A stretch of 64,000 bases of DNA. It comes from Globodera rostochiensis. Its lineage: Eukaryota > Nematoda > Chromadorea > Rhabditida > Heteroderidae. The DNA lies in contig JAEVLN010000002.1 in the NCBI GenBank assembly GCA_018350325.1, positions 3,808,295-3,872,294 of the forward strand, given 5' to 3'. Made by a program: the position numbers and the translations under genes. Below, piece by piece: positions 43,618 to 56,300 of the stretch (positions are counted from its first letter, which is position 1; every line of letters starts with the position of its first letter). Below the pieces are notes generated by a model, which worked only from the letters and a program-made list of their open reading frames with translations, did not search any database and was not told the DNA's origin.

Positions 43618-43645
43618 GTCAGTCCTCCCCCGTCCGCCATTGTCA

Positions 43646-43849
43646 CTATAATACTTCGTGCAACCCCTTCGACTCGCCGCGTTTCAATAAGGGATTTGTG
43701 CCTTTGGGACTCGCTCCTTGCGTGACCACGTTCTGTTGCCTCTGGCGATTGTTGCTTCCGGCCTCGCTTAGTTTCTTCGCAGCAACATTCATCTGCATGG
43801 CAGCCGTCCCTCCGTTTTGCCTGAAACGTGGCAAAAATGTAAAGTTCAA
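43646..43849 (-). CDS. Short open frame, 67 aa, hypothetical
   Basis: The minus-strand frame reads MNFTFLPRFRQNGGTAAMQM, then NVAAKKLSEAG, a Gln/Arg stretch and TQGASPKGTNPLLKRG. Base composition is higher in G+C than the surroundings, which suggests coding sequence. There is a possible acceptor (CACGTTTCAG) near 43823, so it could be an exon of a larger gene. Family not recognised. Confidence 0.3.
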   Translation of the reverse strand: MNFTFLPRFRQNGGTAAMQMNVAAKKLSEAGSNNRQRQQNVVTQGASPKGTNPLLKRGESKGLHEVL

Positions 43850-44101
43850 ATTAACGTATTAGCCACCCCAATTCTGCCATCTGCCTAATCACAATCATTT
43901 CCCATTTTTAGACAGTTTCAAAAGTTGTAAAAGTGATATAGTGAAGAGAGAGGACTTCATAATGAGGACATAATGAGATCATTAGATCATAAAACGAGAA
44001 AGCTTGGGAAGTGGCCGTCTCAATCGTCGTGTAAAAAAGGAAATTGTGATTTTTAAATTATATTTTAAAAAATATTTTTCCAACCCCCCCCCCCCCCCCC
44101 A

Positions 44102-46580
44102 TTACCATTTTTCTTTGGCTTTTTCCCGCTTTTTATTGTGCTGTTGCTCTCCCGCTTTGATGAATTGCTTCACAGCGTTGTTCTGTTGTATTACTTCGTT
44201 CACTTTTTTTTTGAAGAGTCCGTTCAATTCGTTCATTTCATCTTCGTTGAAAATCGGCAAAAATTGAATGCCCGCATTGTTTGCCACAAATCCATTTTGC
44301 TTTTTAAAAGCCTCAATTTGCTTCTCGTGTTTTGGATTCGTACTATTGCCAAGTTTTACCTGATAAGGCATTTCTTTAAATGTTAAATTCCTTCATTAAA
44401 TATTATTTTAAACCATAAAAAAGAAATTAAATTATTTGTCTTTGTACTGAGAAAAGGTTTTGAGACAAAATTGGGTAATTTTCGCTTTGGCGACCCATCA
44501 AAAGGACAAAACCTCCATTTTTAAATGACACAAAGTATGGTTTCTGATTTATTAGCATTAAATTAAAAATAATTAAAAAATTTCAATTTTTAACCGTACC
44601 TTGACCATTTCCTCCAACACTGCGGGCGATGAGCTCATTTCGGAAATTAAATTTGCCGTCGTTTGCAGCGGATCCTCGTCGACGGGGCCGGCTTTTTTAT
44701 AGATTATTCGATGCGCAATTTCTTTAGCCAACGCCTTTAATTTACAAAATTAAATTATTTTAAATCATTTTGCTATTATTGGTTATTGATTCAAATTTAT
44801 CGTTTTCTTTTACAATTTTCCAACCTGGAAATTTTTGCGTTCCTCCTCATGAAGTTCTTCCGTAATTACCCGGTTAATGTTCACCATATTCTTAACCCAT
44901 TTCGAGAATAATGATGCCGTATTCTCTTTTTTGTCTGTTTTCTGTTTAATCTTTGCCGAGGATCCTGCGGTATTCTCTTTTTGGTCTGTTTTCTGTTTAA
45001 TCTTTAAGTCCTCCTCCTCTTTCTTCACAATTTCATCCGCAAAATACGAATAAATGCTAGTGCCAATCACGAAATAGGCGCGCAGGGTGTTCATGAACAG
45101 ATACTGGTACAGGTTGGAGTCCACCTGACTGTCCGCGATAGCATCTTTTATTGACACCTAAATTGGATTGACTCGACCTCGCTAATTGGATCTAAATTAA
45201 TACAAAATCATTTTTGTTAAATTAATGCCAGATATCGACGTGCCCTTTCTTGTTTGCCTTCACTCTCCTCAGCCTCTTCCACACCATCGACGGGTTCCAT
45301 CTAAAAAATGAATGTTTTTTATGTTATAAACTTTAAAAAGGCTGCCATTTCTTTGTTTCCGCCGTCCTCTTCGGCGTCCTCTTCCTTTTTAAACACTCTT
45401 TTCGCCGGCAATTTATTCTCCTCCAACATTTTCTTGAAATTTTCGCCCTGTTTAGTGGGCAATACGACATCTCTCAGAATCAGACTCCAACTTTTCTTAG
45501 CAAAATATCTAAAAATTGTTAAATTGAAAGCATCCTTTATTCCACCTTTTGAGTACTATCTACCAACAAAAGAATTCATCTCAAATTTACGAATATTGAA
45601 AATTTCTCACTCTCCGACTGCTATCCAACCGGCCCACAACATCGCGGCCGGCGGATTGGCGACGAACATAGCGACGGGCACGGCAAACGCAAAGTCTGGC
45701 AGAATGTCCATTGCGGCGTTGGCCAGACCCTCCTTGAACTCCTCCAGCGTCCTCGGCAGGCTGAAGCCCGCCGAATCCGGGTTAATAATTCCAGTCAGCG
45801 ACGCCTGCGTCCATTCGTCCCGCGTGTGATTAACATCGGCAAACTAAAACAAATACACAAAAACATTTATATTATAAAATAAAATAACCCGTTGACCAAA
45901 AAAATCACCCCAAAAATCATTGCCAACAGTGCGCTCGTCTTCGGCGGAAGTGTTTTAATCTTGTTGGACATGGAGCATATACTCCCGTACATTTGGTGGC
46001 CAATTTTATGCATTGCATTTTTGACGGCATCTACGGTGACGGATTTGCTAGTCAATGACATTGGCACGTGGACGAGTTGTTGCGCGTTTGGGGGCAATTT
46101 GTCGAGGCCGAAGAGCATTTTCGACTTGACATTTTTTATGCACGTCTCTGACACTTTCCACTGCTGCTTCAGTGTCTCCGTCGCCATTGTTCGGAATTGC
46201 TCAAAGCTATGAAATTGCGGCGCATGCGAAACATTTTGCACAATTTTCCCCAAATTTCCTACAGAAAATTAAAAAATTGAATATATTTCAAAAGATTTAA
46301 TAAATTGAAAATACCAATATTAAATCAAAATCTGAAGTCTCCTTTTTGCTTTTCAAACCTTACCCGCATTTTTCACGGGTCCCGGCACTTTGTTGGCCTT
46401 TTGCGCTGCGCTTTCAACCACTTTTTTGAAATTTCCCCGAACGCCCGTTTTTATCGCCTGACCGCCGACGCGAAGAGCTTTTCCTGCTGCCGTCGAAGCA
46501 TTCATCGCTTCATTCGATGGCACTTTCAAATAGAAAATTACAGCACATAAAGCGCAAAAAGTTCCAGAATACTTGAACAT
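44102..46580 (-). CDS. Signal-peptide protein of about 586 aa, family unknown
   Basis: Exons: 46364-46580, 45909-46258, 45611-45843, about 45346-45508, 45229-45300, 44825-45157, 44600-44734 and 44102-44359. With these boundaries the sum is 587 codons in one frame. The start MFKYSGTFCALCAVIFYLKV is a signal peptide or anchor. Then come a basic Ala-rich segment (AAGKALRVGGQAIKTG), a long helical part, a hydrophobic stretch (FAFAVPVAMFVANPPAAM) that may span a membrane, an acidic linker (EEDAEEDGGNKEM), a short internal duplication (KIKQKTDQKENTA / KIKQKTDKKENTA) and a Lys/Gln-rich C-terminus (HNKKREKAKEKW). Two joins (45346 to 45300, 45229 to 45157) need GC donors; a GT alternative exists only for the first. 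Its upstream region carries a cluster of ATGCCA motifs. Confidence 0.6.
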
Positions 46581-46785
46581 TTTGTCAACGTGTCTTTAAA
46601 AAATAAAATTAATATAAAAAATCGTTTTAATTTTGCTGAGAGACTTGGACCCAATAAATCTTAGTCCCGTTCTATTTAAGATTTTCGGAGTTAAGCTCAA
46701 AGGATTCGTTTCGTTGAAATGTGTGTGTCCCCTTTGATTATTATAAAAATAGAATTTGAATGAGCAGATTTAACTATTATATTAT

Positions 46786-47038
46786 TGGCATATATTTATT
46801 CGCAAGAAGCATTATAATAAAATTTCTAAATGTATTCATTGCATTTATAAACATTACACTCAAATTGCACTTACATTGCCATGTTGGTAATGTCACGTTG
46901 GCAATGCCACGTTGGCAATGCCACGTGTGGCCGGCCTGCCTTTGCCATTCGCCGACCGACTCATGGCGAGCAGAAAAGAATGACTGATCAACTAAACTGT
47001 CCATGCCACAAGGACAAGCCGATAATAAATCAATGCCA
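46786..47038. promoter_or_regulatory. Cluster of five ATGCCA/TGGCAT motifs upstream of the 586-aa protein gene
   Basis: ATGCCA at 46904-46909, 46918-46923, 47003-47008 and 47033-47038, and its reverse complement TGGCAT at 46786-46791. All lie 200-460 bp upstream of the minus-strand start at 46580. Two sit in a local duplication of GGCAATGCCACGTT. ATGCCA is the published DOG box associated with dorsal-gland effector promoters of Globodera. Linking it to this gene is inference. Confidence 0.5.
46878..46928. repeat. Short direct repeats of TTGGCAATGCCACG
   Basis: GTTGGTAATGTCAC, GTTGGCAATGCCAC and GTTGGCAATGCCAC follow one another with a period of 14 bp. The unit is nearly palindromic around TTGGCAATGCCA. 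Confidence 0.85.
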
Positions 47039-47333
47039 AACTCAGAAATAGTCGGGAAATTTAAACTTTATTGAACTGAGCTTGATGGCCTAAACGACTC
47101 AAATAGGAAAAGTTGAACGATTTGAACAAAAGTGAATGTAAGAAGTGAGCGATCGCAAAAATAGGGAAATTGTTTTTTAACCATAATTCTAATCGCCGGA
47201 TTCTGAAAAGCGGTCGGTTCCACTTGGATTCCGCCGGCCAGAGTCGGATCCGGTTTCGCGTACTGTAATTCTTACGGTAGATCACAAAAATTACCCGCCG
47301 GTACAGCGGCGGCCCCCCCCCCCCCACCTCCGC

Positions 47334-50300
47334 CAACCAATCCCCGGCTTCCCCTCAATTCTTAACAGACAAACCAATCCCCGGCTTCCCCTCAATTCTT
47401 AACAGACCAACCAATCCCCGGCTTCCCCTCAATTCTTATTAACAGACCAACAATCCCTTCTCAATTCTTACAGACACCAATCCCGGCTTCCACTCAATTC
47501 TTAACAGACCAACCAATCCCCGGCTTCCCCTCATCTTAACAGACCAACCAATCCCCGGCTTCCCCTCAATTCTTAACAGACAAACCAATCCGGCTTCCCC
47601 TCAATTCGTAACAGACCAACCAATCCCCGGCTTCCCCTCAATTCTTAACACAAACCCCCGGCTTCCCCTCAATTCTTAACAGACCAACCAATCCCCGGCT
47701 TCCCCTCAATTCTTAACAGACCAACCAATCCCCGGCTTCCCCTCAATTCTTAACAGACAAACCAATCCCCGGCTTCCCCTCAATTCTTAACAGACAAACC
47801 AATCCCCGGCTTCCCCTCAATTCTTAACAGACCAACCAATCCCCGGCTTCCCCTCAATTCTTAACAGACAAACCAATCCCCGGCTTCCCCTCAATTCTTA
47901 ACAGACAAACCAATCCCCGCTTCCCCTCAATTCTTAACAGACCAACCAATCCCCGGCTTCCCCTCAATTCTTAACAGACAAACCAATCCCCGGCTTCCCC
48001 TCAATTCTTAACAGACCAACCAATCCCCGGCTTCCCCTCAATTCTTAACAGACCAACCAATCCCCGGCTTCCCCTCAATTCTTAACAGACAAACCAATCC
48101 CCGGCTTCCCCTCAATTCTTAACAGACAAACCAATCCCCGGCTTCCCCTCAATTCTTAACAGACCAACCAATCCCCGGCTTCCCCTCAATTCTTAACAGA
48201 CCAACCAATCCCCGGCTTCCCCTCAATTCTTAACAGACAAACCAATCCCCGGCTTCCCCTCAATTCTTAACAGACCAACCAATCCCCGGCTGCTTCCCTC
48301 AATTCTTCAGACCAAACCAACCGGCTTCCCCTCAATTCTTAACAGACCAACCAATCCCCGGCTTCCCCTCAATTCTTAACAGACCAACCAATCCCCGGCT
48401 TCCCCTCAATTCTTAACAGACCAACCAATCCCCGGCTTCCACTCAATTCTTAACAGACCAACCAATCCCCGGCTTCCCCTCAATTCTTAACAGACCAACC
48501 AATCCCCGCTTCCCCTCAATTCTTAACAGACCAACCAATCCCCGGCTTCCCCTCAATTCTTAACAGACAAACCAATCCCCGGCTTCCCCTCAATTCTTAA
48601 CAGACCAACCAATCCCCGGCTTCCCCTCAATTCTTAACAGACCAACCAATCCCCGGCTTCCCCTCAATTCTTAACAGACAAACCAATACCCGGCTTCCAC
48701 TCAATTTTTAACAGACCAACCAATCCCCGGCTTCCCCTCAATTTTTAACAGACCAACCAATCCCCGGCTTCCCCTCAATTCTTAACAGACCAACCAATCC
48801 CCGGCTTCCCCTCAATTCTTAACAGACCAACCAAATCCCCGGCCCCCTCAATTCTTAACAGACAAACCAATCCCCGGCTTCCCCTCAATTCTTAACAGAC
48901 CCCAATCCCCGGCTTCCCTCATTCTTAACAGACCAACCAATCCCGCTTCCCCTCAATTCAACAGACCAACCAATCCCCGGCCCCTCAATTCTTAACAGAC
49001 CAACCAATCCCCGGCTTCCCCTCAATTCTTAACAGACAACCAATCCCCGGCTTCCCCTCAATTCTTAACAGACCAACCAATCCCCGGCTTCCCCTCAATT
49101 CTTAACAGACCAACCAATCCCCGGCTTCCACTCAATTTTAACAGACCAACCAATCCCCGGCTTCCCCTCAATTCTTAACAGACCAACCAATCCCCGGCTT
49201 CCCCTCAATTCTTAACAGACAAACCAATCCCCGGCTTCCACTCAATTTTTAACAGACCAACCAATCCCCGGCTTCCCCTCAATTCTTAACAGACCAACCA
49301 ATCCCCGGCTTCCCCTCAATTCTTAACAGACAAACCAATCCCCGGCTTCCCCTCAATTCTTAACAGACCAACCAATCCCCGGCTTCCCCTCAATTCTTAA
49401 CAGACCAACCAATCCCCGGCTTCCCTCAATTCTTAACAGACCAACCAATCCCCGGCTTCCCCTCAATTCTTAACAGACCAACCAATCCCCGGCTTCCCCT
49501 CAATTCTTAACAGACCAACCAATCCCCGGCTTCCCCTCAATTCTTAACAGACCAACCAATCCCCGGCTTCCCCTCAATTCTTAACAGACCAACCAATCCC
49601 CGGCTTCCCCTCAATTCTTAACAGACGAACAACCAATCCCCGGCTTCCCCTCATTCTTAACAGACCAAACCAATCCCGCTTCCCCTCAATTCTTAACAGA
49701 CCAACCAATCCCCGGCTTCCCCTCAATTCTTAACACCAAACCAATCCCCGGCTTCCCCTCAATTCTTAACAGACCAACCAATCCCCGGCTTCCTCAATTC
49801 TTACAGACCCAATCCCCGGCTTCCCCTCAATTCTTAACAGACCAACCAATCCCCGGCTTCCCCTCAATTCTTAACAGACCAACCAATCCCCGGCTTCCCC
49901 TCAATTCTTAACAGACAAACCAATCCCCGGCTTCCCCTCAATTCTTAACAGACCAACCAATCCCCGGCTTCCCCTCAATTCTTAACAGACCAACCAATCC
50001 CCGGCTTCCCCTCAATTCTTAACAGACCAACCAATCCCCGGCTTCCCCTCAATTCTTAACAGACCAACCAATCCCCGGCGGCTTCCCCTCATCCTTAACA
50101 GACAAACCAATCCCCGGCTTCCCCTCAATTCTTAACAGACAAACCATCCGTCTTCCCCTCAATTCTTAACAGACAACCAATCCCCGGCTTCCCCTCAATT
50201 CTTAACACCAAACCACCCGGCTTCCCCTCAATTCTTAACAGACAAACCAATCCCCGGCTTCCCCTCAATTCTTAACAGACCAACCAATCCCCGTCTTCCC

Positions 50301-53300
50301 CTCAATTCTTAACAGACAAACCAATCCCCGGCTTCCTCCCCTCAATTCTTAACAGACAAACCAATCCCCGCTTCCCCTCAATTCTCAGACCAAACCAATC
50401 CCCGGCTTCCCCTCATTCTTAACAGACCAACCAATCCCCGGCTCCCTCAATTCTTACAGACCAACCAATCCCCGGCTTCCCCTCATTCTTAACAGACAAA
50501 CATCCCCGGCTTCCCTCATTCTTAACAGACCACCAATCCCCGTCTTCCCCTCAATTCTTCAGACCAACCAATCCCCGGCTTCCCTCAATTTCTTAACAGA
50601 CCAAACCAATCCCCGGCCCCCTCAATTCTTAACAGACCAACCAATCCCCGGCTTCCCCTCAATTCTTAACAGACCCCCCCGCTTCCCCTCAATTCTTAAC
50701 AGACCAACCAATCCCCGGCTTCCCCTCAATTCTTAACAGACAAACCAATCCCCGGCTTCCCCTCAATTCTTAACAGACAAACCAATCCCCGGCTTCCCCT
50801 CAATTCTTAACAGACCAACCAATCCCCGGCTTCCCCTCAATTCTTAACAGACCAACCAATCCCCGGCTTCCCCTCAATTCTTAACAGACCAACCAATCCC
50901 CGGCTTCCCCTCAATTCTTAACAGACCAACCAATCCCCGGCTTCCCTCAATTCTTAACAGAAGACAAACCAATCCGGCTTCCCCTCAATTCTTAACAGAC
51001 CAACCATCCCCGGCTTCCCCTCAATTCTTAAGACCAACCAATCCCCGGCTTCCCCTCAATTCTTAACAGACCAACCAATCCCCGGCTTCCTCAATTCTTA
51101 ACAGACCAAACCAATCCCCGGCTTCCCCTCAATTCTTAACAGACCAAAATCCCCGGCTTCCCCTCAATTCTTAACAGACCAACCAATCCCCCGGCTTCCC
51201 CTCATTTAACAGACCAACCAATCCCCCGGCTTCCACTCAATTTTAACAGACCAACCAATCCCCCTTCCCCTCAATTTTTAACAGACCAACCAATCCCCGG
51301 CTTCCCCTCAATTTTAACAGAACCAATCCCCGGCTTCCCCTCAATTCTTAACAGACCAACCAATCCCCGGCTTCCCCTCTTCTTAACAGACCAACCAATC
51401 CCCGGCTTCCCCTCAATTCTTAACAGACCAACCAATCCGGCTTCCCCTCAATTCTTAACAGACCAACCAATCCCCGGCTTCCCCTCAATTCTTAAGACCA
51501 ACCAATCCCCGCTTCCCCTCAATTCTTAACAGACAAACCAATCCCCGGCTTCCTCAATTCTTAACAGACCAAACCAATCCCCGCTTCCCCTCATTCTTAA
51601 CAGACCAACCACCCCGTCTTCCCCTCAATTCTTAACAGACCAACCCAATCCCCGGCTTCCCCTCAATTCAACAGACCAACCAATCCCCGGCTTCCCCTCA
51701 ATTTTTAACAGACCAACCAATCCCCGCCCCCTCAATTCTTAACAGACCACCAATCCCCGGCTTCCCCTCAATTCTTAACAGACCACATCCCCGGCTTCCC
51801 CTCAATTCTTAACAGACCAACCAATCCCCGGCTTCCCCTCAATTTAACAGACCAACCACCCGGCTTCCCCTCAATTTTTAACAGACCAACCAATCCCCGT
51901 CTTCCCCTCAATTCTTAACAGACCAACCAATCCCCGGCTTCCCCTCAATTCTTAACAGACCAACCAATCCCCGGCTTCCCCTCAATTCTTAACAGACCAA
52001 CCAATCCCCGGCTTCCCCTCAATTCTTAACAGACCAACCAATCCCCGCCGGCTTCCCCTCAATTCTTAACAGACCAAACCACCCCGGCTTCCCCTCAATT
52101 CTTAACAGACAAACCAATCCCCGGCTTCCCCTCAATTCTACAGACCAACCAATCCCCGCTTCCCCTCAATTCTTAACAGACCAACCAATCCCCGCTTCCT
52201 CAATTCTTAACAGACCAACCAATCCCCGGCTTCCCCTCAATTTTAACAGACCAACATCCCCGGCTTCCCCTCAATTCTTAACAGACCAACCAATCCCCGG
52301 CTTCCCCTCAATTTCAGACAAACCAATCCCCGGCTTCCCCTCAATTCTTAACAGACCAACCAATCCCCGGCTTCCCCTCAATTCTTAACAGACCAACCAA
52401 TCCCCGGCTTCCCCTCAATTCTTAACAGACCAACCAATCCCCGGCTTCCCCTCAATTCTTAACAGACAAACCAATCCCCGGCTTCCCCTCAATTCTTAAC
52501 AGACCAACCAATCCCCGGCTTCCCCTCAATTCTTAACAGACCAACCAATCCCCGGCTTCCCCTCAATTTTTAACAGACCAACCAATCCCCGGCTTCCCCT
52601 CAATTCTTAACAGACCAACCAATCCCCGGCTTCCCCTCAATTCTTAACAGACCAACCAATCCCCGGCTTCCCCTCAATTTTAACAGACCAACCAATCCCC
52701 GGCTTCCCCTCAATTCTTAACAGACCAACCAATCCCCGGCTTCCCCTCAATTCTTAACAGACAAACCAATCCCCGGCTTCCCCTCAATTCTTAACAGACC
52801 AACCAATCCCCGGCTTCCCCTCAATTCTTAACAGACCAACCAATCCCCGGCTTCCCCTCAATTCTTAACAGACCAACCAATCCCCGGCTTCCCCTCAATT
52901 CTTAACAGACCAACCAATCCCCGGCTTCCCCTCAATTCTTAACAGACCAACCAATCCCCGGCTTCCCCTCAATTCTTAACAGACCAACCAATCCCCGGCT
53001 TCTTCCCCTCAATTCTTACAGACCAAACCAACCCGGCTTCCCCTCAATTCTTAACAGACCAACCAATCCCCGGCTTCCCTCAATTCTTAAGACCAAACCA
53101 ATCCCCGGCTTCCCCTCAATTCTTAACAGACCAACCAATCCCCGGCTCCCTCAATTCTTAACAGACCAACCAATCCCCGGCTTCCCCTCATTCTTAACAG
53201 ACCAAAATCCCCGGCTTCCCCTCAATTTTAACAGACCAACCAATCCCCGGCTTCCCCTCAATTTAACAGACCAACCAATCCCCGGCTTCCCCTCAATTCT

Positions 53301-56300
53301 TAACAGACCAACCAATCCCCGTTCCCCTCAATTCTTAACAGACCAAACCATCCCCGGCTTCCCTCATTCTTAACAGACACCAATCCCCGGCTTCCCCTCA
53401 ATTCTTAACAGACAACCAATCCCCGGCTTCCCCTCAACTTAACAGACCAACCAATCCCCGGCTTCCCCTCAATTCTTAACAGACCACCAATCCCGTTCCC
53501 CTCAATTCTTAACAGACAAACCAATCCCCGGCTTCCCCTAATTCTTAACAGACACCAATCCCCGGCTTCCCCTCAATTTTAACAGACCAACCAATCCCCG
53601 GCTTCCCTCAACTTAACAGACCAACCAATCCCCGGCTTCCCCTCAATTCTTAACAGACCAACCAATCCCGCTTCCCCTCAATTCTTAACAGACCAACCAA
53701 TCCCCGGCTTCCCCTCAATTCTTACAGCAACCAATCCCCGGCTTCCCCTCAATTCTTAACAGACCAACCAATCCCCGGCTTCCCTATTCTTAACAGACCC
53801 AATCCCCGGCTTCCCCTCAATTCTTAACAGACCAACCAATCCCCGGCTTCCCCTCAATTCTTAACAGACCAACCAATCCCCGGCTTCCCCTCAATTCTTA
53901 ACAGACCAACCAATCCCCGGCTTCCCCTCAATTCTTAACAGACCAACCAATCCCCGGCTTCCCCTCAATTCTTAACAGACCAACCAATCCCCGGCTTCCC
54001 CTCAATTCTTAACAGACCAACCAATCCCCGGCTTCCCCTCAATTCTTAACAGACCAACCAATCCCCGGCTTCCCCTCAATTCTTAACAGACAAACCAATC
54101 CCCGGCTTCCCCTCAATTCTTAACAGACCAACCAATCCCCGGCTTCCCCTCAATTCTTAACAGACCAACCAATCCCCGGCTTCCACTCAATTTTTAACAG
54201 ACCAACCAATCCCCGGCTTCCCCTCAATTCTTAACAGACAAACCACCAATCCCCGGCTTCCCCTATTCTTAACAGACCAAACCAATCCCCGGCTTCCCCT
54301 CAATTCTTAACAGACCAAACCACCCCGGCTTCCCCTCAATTCTTAACAGACCAACCAATCCCCGGCTTCCCCTCAATTCTACAGACCAACCAATCCCCGG
54401 CTTCCCCTCAATTCTTAACAGACCAACCAATCCCCGGCCCCCTCAATTCTTAACAGACAAACCAATCCCCGGCTTCACTCAATTTTAACAGACCAAAATC
54501 CCCGGCTTCCCCTCAATTTTAACAGACCAACCAATCCCCGGCTTCCCCTCAATTTAACAGACCAACCAATCCCCGGCTTCCCCTCAATTCTTAACAGACC
54601 AACCAATCCCCGTTCCCCTCAATTCTTAACAGACCACCAATCCCCGGCTTCCCCTCAATTCTTAACAGACACCAATCCCGGCTCCTCAATTCTTAACAGA
54701 CAAACCAATCCCCGGCTTCCCCTCAATTCTTAACAGACCAACCAATCCCCGGCTTCCCCTCAATTCTTAACAGACCAACCAATCCCCGGCTTCCCCTCAA
54801 TTCTTAACAGACCAACCAATCCCCGGCTTCCCCTCAATTCTTAACAGACCAACCAATCCCCGGCTTCCCCTCAATTCTTAACAGACCAACCAATCCCCGG
54901 CTTCCCCTCAATTCTTAACAGACCAACCAATCCCCGGCTTCCCCTCAATTCTTAACAGACCAACCAATCCCCGGCTTCCCCTCAATTCTTAACAGACAAA
55001 CCAATCCCCGGCTTCCCCTCAATTCTTAACAGACCAACCAATCCCCGGCTTCCCCTCAATTCTTAACAGACAAACCAATCCCCGTCTTCCCCTCAATTCT
55101 TAACAGACCAACCAATCCCCGGCTTCCCCTCAATTCTTAACAGACAAACCAATCCCCGGCTTCCCCTCAATTCTTAACAGCAGAACAAACCAATCCCCGG
55201 CTTCCCCAATTCTTAACAGACCAACCAATCCCCGCTTCCCCTCAATTCTTAACAGACCAACCAATCCGGCTTCCCCTCAATTCTTAACAGACCAACCAAT
55301 CCCCGGCTTCCCCTCAATTCTTAAGACCACCAATCCCCGGCTTCCCTCAATTCTTAACAGACCAACCAATCCCCGGCTTCCTCAATTCTTAACAGACCCA
55401 ATCCCCGGCTTCCCCTCAATTCTTAACAGACCAACCAATCCCCGGCTTCCACTCAATTCTTAACAGACCACCAACCAATCCCCGGCTTCCCCTCAATTCA
55501 ACAGACCAACCAATCCCCGGCTTCCCCTCAATTCTTAACAGACCAACCAATCCCCGGTCCCCTCAATTCTTAACAGACCAACCAATCCCCGGCTTCCCCC
55601 TCAATTCTTAACAGAAACCAATCCCCGGCTTCCCCTCAATTTCTTAACAGACCAACCATCCCCGGCTTCCCCTATTCTTAACAGACAAACCAATCCCCGG
55701 CTTCCCCTCAATTCTTAACAGACAAACCAATCCGGCTTTCCCCTCAATTCTTAACAGACCAACCAATCCCCGGCTTCCCCTCAATTCTTCAGACAACAAT
55801 CCCCGGCTTCCCCTCAATTCTTAACAGACCAACCAATCCCCGGCTTCTCATTCTTAACAGACCAAACCAATCCCCGGCTTCCCCTCAATTCTTAACAGAC
55901 CAACCTCCCCGCTTCCCCTCAATTCTTAACAGACCAAACCAATCCCCGGCTTCCCTCAATTCTACAGACAAACAATCCCCGTCTTCCCCTCAATTCTTAA
56001 CAGACCAACCAATCCCGTCTTCCCTCAATTCTTAACAGACCAACCAATCCCCGTCTTCCCCTCAATTTCTTAACAGACCACCAATACCCCGGCTTCCCCT
56101 CAATTCTTAACCAGACCAACCAATCCCCGGCTTCCCCAATTCTTAACAGACCAAACCAATCCCCGGCTTCCCCCTCAATTCTTAACAGACCAACCTCCCC
56201 GGCTTCCCCTCAATTCTTAATTCTTAACAGACCAACCAATCCCCGGCTTCCCCAATTCTTAACAGACCAACCAATCGGCTTCCCCTCAATTCTTAACAGA

